DNA of 11,915 bases from Chitinophagaceae bacterium (GTDB lineage: Bacteria; Bacteroidota; Bacteroidia; Chitinophagales; Chitinophagaceae), in the NCBI GenBank assembly GCA_019747455.1, contig JAIEQT010000320.1:1-11915 (forward strand). Direction: 5' to 3'. Both the position numbers and the translations under genes were made by a program. Positions 6,916-11,915 of this stretch are shown one piece after another (position 1 is the stretch's first letter; each line of letters opens with the position of its first letter). The notes under the pieces were generated by a model. The model had not been told where the DNA came from. It was given only the letters and a program-made list of their open reading frames with translations, and did not search any database.

Positions 6916-7755
6916 ATGACTTATACCGAAAATAGACCCTTGAAAATAGCCATTCTCGATCTATATGAAGGACAGGCCAATCAGGGAATGCGTTGTATTC
7001 GAGAGATTATTAATCAATGGGGAGAAACTTGTTCCCTCGATGTTCAGTTTGAGGAATTTGAAGTTCGAATAAAACAACAAATCCCTTCTTTGGATTTTGA
7101 TATCTATATTTCCAGTGGTGGTCCGGGCTCTCCCTTAGAAAGTGAGGGCAGTGAATGGGAAGAAAAATATTTTCAATGGATCTCAGCTGTATCATCATGG
7201 AACAATAAAGATCATCACTACCCTAAGAAACATATTTTTTTTATTTGCCATAGTTTCCAATTAGCATCCCGTTATTTTAATATCGGCAAAGTATGTAAGC
7301 GCGTATCAACTGCTTTTGGTGTATTCCCAGTTCATATGTTGGAGGAAGGCAAAAACGAATCCGTATTTGATGGCTTGAAAGATCCATTTTATGCAGTGGA
7401 TAGTAGAGATTTTCAAGTGATCGAGCCGAATATGGATCAGTTATCATCAATTGGCGGCACCATTTTGGCGATTGAAAAAGAACGACCCCATGTTCCTTAT
7501 GAAAGGGCGATCATGAGTATTCGCTTTACCGCATATTTTATTGGAACACAATTTCACCCGGAAGCAGATGCTATAGGTATGGGGATGTATTTGCAAAGAG
7601 AGGATAAAAAAAGAACGGTAATAGAAAATCACGGAGCTGAAAAATGGGCTAGCATGGTTGAGCACTTACAAGATCCTGATAAAATTATGTGGACGTACAA
7701 TCATATTTTGCCGAATTTCTTGAATCAGGCTATCGGCGAGTTAATCAGTGCTTAA
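6916..7755 (+). CDS. Class I glutamine amidotransferase-like protein
   Basis: 279 residues. Triad-type glutamine amidotransferases hydrolyse glutamine and pass ammonia to a partner synthetase. The class I landmarks are present: oxyanion turn SGGPGSP (67-73), nucleophile C111 in FFICHSFQLA, and the His-Glu pair H214 and E216 in GTQFHPEAD. The protein is longer than a bare domain: residues 1-60 hold an N-terminal stretch with an extra beta-alpha unit, and residues 225-279 add a helical tail. It has no fused synthetase, so it is not GuaA or CarA itself, although database names such as 'GMP synthase-like' are likely. A partner may be the ATP-grasp protein at 8822-10018. It has its own promoter with an almost absent leader. 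Its stop shares TTAA with the stop of convergent corA. Confidence 0.85.
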   Translation: MTYTENRPLKIAILDLYEGQANQGMRCIREIINQWGETCSLDVQFEEFEVRIKQQIPSLDFDIYISSGGPGSPLESEGSEWEEKYFQWISAVSSWNNKDHHYPKKHIFFICHSFQLASRYFNIGKVCKRVSTAFGVFPVHMLEEGKNESVFDGLKDPFYAVDSRDFQVIEPNMDQLSSIGGTILAIEKERPHVPYERAIMSIRFTAYFIGTQFHPEADAIGMGMYLQREDKKRTVIENHGAEKWASMVEHLQDPDKIMWTYNHILPNFLNQAIGELISA

Positions 7756-8726
7756 AGCCATCCCGATCTTTTGAATAATATGTACAATAAAACACATAAC
7801 GATACAGTTACCAGTATAACTGCATAGAATCCATATTGCCATTCCGTTTCCGGGATCACTTTAAAATTCATACCATAGAATCCTGCTACCATAGTTGGTA
7901 CAGCTATAATAGCTGCCCAACCTGCAAAACGTTTTGACACATCGTTTTGTGAAATGGAAATCAAAGAAAAATTAGCCTCCATAGCGGTATTCAACAGTTC
8001 ACGCGTATTATCTACCATCTCATTGATCCTTACAACATGATCATAAACGTCGCGAAAGTAAGGTCTGGTTTCTTCAGAAATGCATTTAATATCAAATCTC
8101 ATGAGACGATTACATATATCAACTAAAGGAGAAATGGCCCTTTTAACCTCTAATAATTCACGCTTCAAATTATAAATCTGCTCAGTTGTTTCTCTACTTG
8201 GTTTTTCTTTGAAGGTTTTATCCTCTATGATCTCTAATTCTTTTTCAAACTCATGAACTACCGGAAAATATTGGTCAACAATAAAATCCATCACAGCGTA
8301 CAAAGCAAAGCCCTGCCCTTTACTTAATAGATCTGGCGTACTTTCACATCTTGTTCTTACATCACTGTAAGAAATTGAATTTCCGTGCCGCACAGTAACG
8401 ATAAAATTATCTCCAACAAAAAAATGTGTTTCCCCAAAATCTATTTTACAGTCTTTATTCATTTGTGCGGTACGCATTACCACAAATAAGCAATCGCCAT
8501 ACATTTCAGCCTTAGGGCGTTGGTGCGCCCTGTGGGCGTCTTCTACGGCCAGATCATGTAATACAAACTCCTTTTGCACCTTATCTAAAAGCGCTTCTGA
8601 TGGCTCGTGCAATCCGATCCAAACAAAATGATCGGGGTTCTTCAAAACATGATGTACTTCAGGTAGCTGTACTTCAGCAATACGTTTACCATTAGAATAA
8701 GCGGCACAATTAACAATTTCGCCCAT
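7752..8726 (-). CDS. corA: CorA-family magnesium/cobalt transporter
   Basis: 324 residues, typical for CorA, a pentameric inner-membrane channel for Mg2+ and other divalent cations. A large N-terminal cytoplasmic domain with long helices (about residues 140-265, rich in Glu/Lys/Arg heptads) leads into TM1 (about 267-286) ending in the signature YGMNF (GMN at 285-287, the selectivity filter). A short periplasmic loop, KVIPETEWQYG, corresponds to the family's MPEL loop with the Met replaced by Ile; TM2 (about 298-318) and a basic tail, FKRSGWL, follow. The start is the ATG at 8726, which precedes a complete N-terminal domain. Divergent from the ATP-grasp gene by 95 nt and convergent with the amidotransferase gene with overlapping stop codons. 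Its placement between those two genes looks incidental. Confidence 0.95.
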   Translation of the reverse strand: MGEIVNCAAYSNGKRIAEVQLPEVHHVLKNPDHFVWIGLHEPSEALLDKVQKEFVLHDLAVEDAHRAHQRPKAEMYGDCLFVVMRTAQMNKDCKIDFGETHFFVGDNFIVTVRHGNSISYSDVRTRCESTPDLLSKGQGFALYAVMDFIVDQYFPVVHEFEKELEIIEDKTFKEKPSRETTEQIYNLKRELLEVKRAISPLVDICNRLMRFDIKCISEETRPYFRDVYDHVVRINEMVDNTRELLNTAMEANFSLISISQNDVSKRFAGWAAIIAVPTMVAGFYGMNFKVIPETEWQYGFYAVILVTVSLCVLLYILFKRSGWL

Positions 8727-8821
8727 GTTTTACTCAATTCACTACAAACTAGTAAAAAACAGCAGAAATAAAAAGTAAATTTTTACCACATATTGGTTAC
8801 TTTACTATATAAATTAAGGTT

Positions 8822-10018
8822 ATGGTTCCCGCTATCAGATCCGTTTATAATGATACTTTTACCCAAGCCAAATATGCGGCTTATTTAGATGAATTGCATA
8901 GTAAGCATCCCGGTGCTATAGAATTTAGGGTAGCAGAAACGCCTATTTTTATTGATCGAAATTTTAAAAATAAAATACTCGATGCTTGTGAGGCGATTGT
9001 AGATGTAATTGTAGCGCAGCGTTTTACAGAACTAACGAATAGAGCCATACCCACCTCTGTGGCTGTACCCGGGCATTCCGATCATACCCATTTTATTGCT
9101 TTTGATTTTGGCATCTGTAAAAATGAAGCCGGAGAACTAGAACCACAATTAATAGAGATGCAAGGTTTCCCTACCCTATTTGCTTATCAGATTTGGCACG
9201 ATATGGTTACGCGAAAACATTTTTCTATACCGGAAAATTATAGTACTTACTTAAACGGATTTACGCCCGAAACCTATACTACACTTTTACAGAAAATCAT
9301 CCTTGGAAAACATCTCCCCGAAGAAGTTATTCTGCTCGAAATATTGCCTCATCAGCAGAAAACAAGGATTGACTTTTATTGTACCCAAGATTATATCGGC
9401 ATTCCCATTATCTGTTTAACAGAACTCATCAAGAAAGAAAATCAATTATTTTATAAGCAAGGAGATCAACTTATCCGGATCAAGCGGATATATAACCGTA
9501 TCATTTTTGATGATCTGCGACAACAAGAGCCTGATCTTCAAGAAAAAGGAAAAATTTTGCAGGAAGATTTGGATGTTGAATGGGTACCACACCCTAATTG
9601 GTTTTATAGAATTAGTAAGTATACTTTACCGTTTATCGATCATCCTTATGTGCCACCAACACAGTTTCTGCACCAAATAAAAACGGTACCGGCTGATTTA
9701 GAAAACTATGTGCTGAAACCCTTATTTTCTTTTGCCGGACAGGGGGTAGTGATCGATGTTACACCTGCTGATATTGCTGCAGTAAAAGACCCCGAAAATT
9801 GGATACTACAAAAAAAAGTAAACTATGCCCCTGCTGTTGAAACACCGGATGAACCCGCCAAAGCAGAAATTCGCATATTTTATTTTTGGGAAGAGGGCGC
9901 GAAGCGCCCGATAGCTACGAATAACTTAGCTCGTTTAAGCAAAGGAAAAATGATTGGCGTAAGATATAATAAAGATAAAGAATGGGTAGGTGGAAGTTTG
10001 GCCTACTTTGAACAATGA
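8822..10018 (+). CDS. ATP-grasp protein resembling glutathionylspermidine synthetase
   Basis: 398 residues with an ATP-grasp signature in the C-terminal half: YVLKPLFSFAGQGVV (296-310; K299 as likely ATP-binding Lys), the hinge strand WILQKKV (327-333), EIRIFYFW (349-356) and NNLARLSKGKMIGVRYN (367-383), whose polar residues would hold Mg-ATP. The order KP-x-S-x-G-x-G resembles glutathionylspermidine synthetase-like ligases, which form amide bonds between a carboxylate and an amine through an acyl phosphate. PQLIEMQGFPTLFAYQ (108-123) resembles their 'E-N-D/P' substrate strand. Substrates are unknown. ATG 8822 is the first start; no good TAnnTTTG is seen upstream (TAAGGTTA at 8815 is poor). 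Its stop (TGA) directly abuts the stop of bioF with no bases between. It may partner with the nearby glutamine amidotransferase or M42 peptidase; that is inference. Confidence 0.7.
   Translation: MVPAIRSVYNDTFTQAKYAAYLDELHSKHPGAIEFRVAETPIFIDRNFKNKILDACEAIVDVIVAQRFTELTNRAIPTSVAVPGHSDHTHFIAFDFGICKNEAGELEPQLIEMQGFPTLFAYQIWHDMVTRKHFSIPENYSTYLNGFTPETYTTLLQKIILGKHLPEEVILLEILPHQQKTRIDFYCTQDYIGIPIICLTELIKKENQLFYKQGDQLIRIKRIYNRIIFDDLRQQEPDLQEKGKILQEDLDVEWVPHPNWFYRISKYTLPFIDHPYVPPTQFLHQIKTVPADLENYVLKPLFSFAGQGVVIDVTPADIAAVKDPENWILQKKVNYAPAVETPDEPAKAEIRIFYFWEEGAKRPIATNNLARLSKGKMIGVRYNKDKEWVGGSLAYFEQ
9895..9909. repeat. GC-rich perfect hairpin inside the ATP-grasp gene
   Basis: GGGCGC and GCGCCC form a 6-bp all-GC stem with a GAA loop, conspicuous in an AT-rich gene. 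It encodes part of EEGAKRP, a likely surface loop between two ATP-grasp strands. It could slow ribosomes or RNA polymerase, or be chance. Confidence 0.35.
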
Positions 10019-11110
10019 TTATTGTAATAATCCAATCAGCACATTTAACTGGCTTACCGAATTAAATGCATGTAAAATAATTCTTAGTCTTTCCTCACCT
10101 TTTGGTACTGTTGGATATAGTATGGGCCTCACATCCATACCTGCTTCTTGCAATTGAGCCGCTACTGCTTTAACAGCAGCATTACCCGGGATAACAACAC
10201 CCTGTATCGCTGTGTTAGAATTGATTTTAGGATATCGAATAGGCGCATGCTGAAAATGTTTGACCAAAGAAGCCAAATGTGCCCGCTCAACATCCATGGT
10301 AGGGAATAATTGGTAACTGGCTTTAATGGCTGCCACAGATTGAGAAGGCAAAGAAGTTGTATACATCAAACTTCTTGAAAAATTGATCAGATAGTTTTTA
10401 AGCGTATGACTACCTAACACAATAGCGCCATGACAACCCAACGCTTTCCCAAAAGTATGTACCCGGGCAAAAATATTTTCCTCGCAATTGTGAAGTTGTA
10501 CAAGTCCTTCTCCCCTATTCCCTACAATGCCGGTTGCATGTGCCTCATCAATAATTAGATGGGCATCATATCTTTTAGCTAAAGCTACAAGTTCTGTAAT
10601 ATCACAACTATCCCCATCCATACTAAATAAAGACTCTGTAACGATAAAGCAATTACCACCTGTACGGAGTTGTAATTTTCTTTCAATATCTTCCAGATCA
10701 TTATGCTTGAAAGCAAAAGCTTGTGCTTTAGCAAGAACAATACCATCTCGTAAAGATGCATGCGATAACTGATCGTATAAAATAATGTCTGATCTATTGG
10801 CAATAGCTGATAGTAACCCAATATTCGCATCGTAGCCAGAGTTGTAAATAATACCCGCTTGGGCATTATGAAACTTCGAAACTATTTGTTCAGTTTCCTC
10901 GATCAAATCATAATTACCTGCTAATAATCTTGACCCCCCTGAACCGGTATCCAGCGTAAGATCGGTATGTTGCAATAACCGTTTGGTAGCAATCCCCAAA
11001 TAATCATTTGAGCAGAAATCAACTCCCTCCTTTTTTTTGGTCAGCACTCTCAAAGCATTTGCAGCTACCCGTTCTGACAATCTTTTTTCCAGAAAGCTAT
11101 CGTTATACAT
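10019..11110 (-). CDS. bioF: 8-amino-7-oxononanoate synthase (BioF-like, PLP)
   Basis: 363 residues of the alpha-oxoamine synthase family: PLP-dependent condensation of an acyl thioester with an amino acid; for BioF this is pimeloyl-ACP/CoA plus alanine in biotin synthesis. Visible residues: FCSNDYLGIA (32-41), GSGGSRLLAG (56-65), SGYDANIG (91-98), the His of SHAS (H117), D188 and H191 in IIDEAHATG, the Schiff-base lysine K222 in HTFGKALGCHG, and a C-terminal VRPILYPTVPKGEERLRI that fits BioF better than KBL or serine palmitoyltransferase. It is slightly short at the N-terminus compared with the E. coli protein. The ATG at 11110 is supported by a TAGTTTTG promoter 4 nt upstream. Eight consecutive A residues near codons 25-27 are followed by GGAGG. 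No other biotin genes are in the window, so the biotin role rests on sequence type alone. Confidence 0.85.
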   Translation of the reverse strand: MYNDSFLEKRLSERVAANALRVLTKKKEGVDFCSNDYLGIATKRLLQHTDLTLDTGSGGSRLLAGNYDLIEETEQIVSKFHNAQAGIIYNSGYDANIGLLSAIANRSDIILYDQLSHASLRDGIVLAKAQAFAFKHNDLEDIERKLQLRTGGNCFIVTESLFSMDGDSCDITELVALAKRYDAHLIIDEAHATGIVGNRGEGLVQLHNCEENIFARVHTFGKALGCHGAIVLGSHTLKNYLINFSRSLMYTTSLPSQSVAAIKASYQLFPTMDVERAHLASLVKHFQHAPIRYPKINSNTAIQGVVIPGNAAVKAVAAQLQEAGMDVRPILYPTVPKGEERLRIILHAFNSVSQLNVLIGLLQ

Positions 11111-11114
11111 GTTT

Positions 11115-11122
11115 CAAAACTA
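11115..11122 (-). promoter_or_regulatory. Bacteroidota -7 promoter element of bioF
   Basis: The minus strand reads TAGTTTTG, an exact TAnnTTTG match, followed by AAAC and then the ATG at 11110. This predicts a transcript beginning at or within a few bases of the start codon. No -33 TTTG is seen at normal spacing; TTG at 11151-11149 is somewhat too far. Confidence 0.55.
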
Positions 11123-11160
11123 CTTAAATCATCCTATCATTGCAGCATCAATCAAGCTTT

Positions 11161-11775
11161 ATGTCAGCAGCCTTATCAACAGATACAAAAAATATTCTCG
11201 GACTCCGTTTACCCACCGATCCTCGTTGGGTAGATCTAACTACCATTTCGTTAGAAGCTATTCTTACCGATCATGCTTATTGTGAGCAAAAAGCCGCTTT
11301 AACCTGTATTTCACTAATTCAGCGTTATTCAGACAAGGTTGAACTAGTGGCGGCTCTTGCGCCCATTGTTACTGAAGAATGGGGGCATTTCAGATTGGTA
11401 CTTGCCGAACTGAATAAACGGGGCTTATCATTAGGCAAACAGCGTAAAGATATTTACGTAAATAAGTTATTGGAGTTTCAAAAGAAAGGCGGACATATAG
11501 ACGATCGAATGTTGGATCAATTATTAACCATGGCACTTATTGAAGCCAGGAGTTGTGAACGATTTAAAAGACTAAGTGAAGGGCTACCAGACATCTATTT
11601 ACGGAAATTCTACAGAAAATTCATGGAGAGCGAAGCCGGACATTATACTCTTTTTATCAATTTAGCAGATACTTATTTACCTAAACCAAAAGTTAGAAAA
11701 CGCTGGCAGGAATGGTTACAGTATGAGATAGACATCATGAAAGCAATAGAACTACGCGGCGATAGGATACATTAA
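11161..11775 (+). CDS. miaE: tRNA 2-methylthio-N6-isopentenyladenosine(37) hydroxylase MiaE
   Basis: 204 residues, the family's normal size. MiaE is a ferritin-like diiron monooxygenase that hydroxylates the isopentenyl group of ms2i6A37 in tRNAs reading UNN codons. The six diiron ligands can be read: E42 (DHAYCEQKA), E73 and H76 (EEWGHF, ExxH), E128 (IEARSCERF), E158 and H161 (ESEAGHYTLF, ExxH), arranged on a four-helix bundle. The ATG at 11161 is chosen; the frame could extend to a TTG at 11140, but the seven extra residues have no family support and TTG is a weak start. It is divergent from bioF across 50 nt, and no clear TAnnTTTG is seen on its strand. A strong terminator begins 4 nt after the stop codon. 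Confidence 0.92.
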   Translation: MSAALSTDTKNILGLRLPTDPRWVDLTTISLEAILTDHAYCEQKAALTCISLIQRYSDKVELVAALAPIVTEEWGHFRLVLAELNKRGLSLGKQRKDIYVNKLLEFQKKGGHIDDRMLDQLLTMALIEARSCERFKRLSEGLPDIYLRKFYRKFMESEAGHYTLFINLADTYLPKPKVRKRWQEWLQYEIDIMKAIELRGDRIH

Positions 11776-11779
11776 TAAA

Positions 11780-11809
11780 AAAAAGCCTACTCTTATGAGT
11801 AGGCTTTTT
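11780..11809. terminator. Bidirectional intrinsic terminator between miaE and the OmpA-like gene
   Basis: AAAAAGCCTACTC (11780-11792) and GAGTAGGCTTTTT (11797-11809) form a perfect 13-bp stem with loop TTAT. Seen from either strand, a GC-containing stem ends in a T-run, so it can stop transcription from miaE (plus) and from the OmpA-like gene (minus). It is the only convincing intrinsic terminator in the window. Confidence 0.92.
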
Positions 11810-11827
11810 CATGTATGAAGGAATTTA

Positions 11828-11915
11828 CTATAATTCTTGTACCCTGAATTCTACACGACGATTCTGTGCTTTTCCTTTGGCAGTTTTATTATCAGCAATT
11901 GGTTTGCTGCTACCA
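11828..11915 (-). CDS. OmpA-family protein, C-terminal 28 residues (cut by window)
   Basis: The minus strand from the window edge reads GSSKPIADNKTAKGKAQNRR followed by VEFRVQEL and a TAG stop (11830-11828). The pattern P-x3-N-x-T-x2-G-x3-NRRVEF is the end of the OmpA C-terminal peptidoglycan-binding domain, which anchors outer-membrane proteins to the cell wall; the Arg of NRRVEF is part of the diaminopimelate-binding fold. Only the last 28 codons are inside, so the N-terminal architecture (barrel, TPR, PD40 or lipoprotein) cannot be told. It converges on miaE and shares the terminator 18 nt downstream of its stop. Confidence 0.85.
   Translation of the reverse strand, partial: GSSKPIADNKTAKGKAQNRRVEFRVQEL

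Noticed and set aside
8514..8531. Hairpin AGGGCG/CGCCCT with a 6-nt loop inside corA
   Set aside because: It encodes ordinary conserved residues around AHRAHQRPK and has no second copy that I can see; probably a coding coincidence.
8815..8822. TAAGGTTA as a -7 promoter element for the ATP-grasp gene
   Set aside because: Two mismatches to TAnnTTTG and overlap with the start codon; the promoter of this gene remains unidentified.
5740..9817. A8 runs at 5740-5747 (M42) and 9810-9817 (ATP-grasp) as phase-variation sites
   Set aside because: They fall in Lys/Gln codons of an AT-rich genome and recur in unrelated housekeeping genes, so base composition explains them.
11140..11160. Longer MiaE starting at TTG 11140
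   Set aside because: TTG is a weak start, the seven extra residues have no support, and ATG 11161 gives the normal family length.

Overview
The window looks like chromosome from a low-GC member of the Bacteroidota. A Chitinophagales/Chitinophagaceae-type host is my best guess; the family is inferred, the phylum is better supported. The evidence is AT-rich coding sequence, no Shine-Dalgarno-like sites ahead of most genes, the Bacteroidota promoter -7 signature TAnnTTTG in several gaps, a short lipoprotein of Bacteroidota style, and protein families common in that phylum (BarA-like hybrid kinase, LuxE-like adenylating enzyme, MiaE, OmpA-C tail). I see no mobile element, CRISPR array, tRNA or rRNA, and no gap longer than about 160 bases.

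Layout, left to right. (1) nt 2-1450: C-terminal part of a hybrid sensor kinase (HisKA end, HATPase, REC, Hpt), cut by the window edge just after its phospho-acceptor His. (2) nt 1607-3425: two co-directional glycosyltransferase genes, one a full-length GT-B/GT4 enzyme and one only a C-terminal nucleotide-sugar domain whose last 33 codons run antisense into the next gene. (3) nt 3325-4302, minus: LuxE-family acyl-protein synthetase. (4) nt 4352-6850: a tight plus-strand run of a lipoprotein, a UbiA-like membrane protein (1-nt overlap) and an M42-type metallo-aminopeptidase (10-nt gap). (5) nt 6916-7755: class I glutamine amidotransferase, followed by convergent CorA (7752-8726, minus), then a divergent plus-strand ATP-grasp ligase-like gene (8822-10018). 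(6) nt 10019-11110, minus: bioF-like PLP enzyme; divergent from it a MiaE tRNA hydroxylase (11161-11775). (7) A strong bidirectional terminator, then the last 28 codons of an OmpA-C protein on the minus strand.

How the genes may work together. Most look like separate housekeeping or envelope functions. The one grouping that hints at a shared pathway is the M42 peptidase, the class I amidotransferase and the glutathionylspermidine-synthetase-like ATP-grasp protein: amide release, amide-bond formation and peptide trimming within about 4.3 kb. This is only inference, because CorA lies between two of them on the other strand. The second recurring theme is compact gene ends and starts: convergent genes that touch or overlap at their stop codons, and TAnnTTTG promoters only 4-5 nt ahead of start codons, which predicts leaderless mRNAs.
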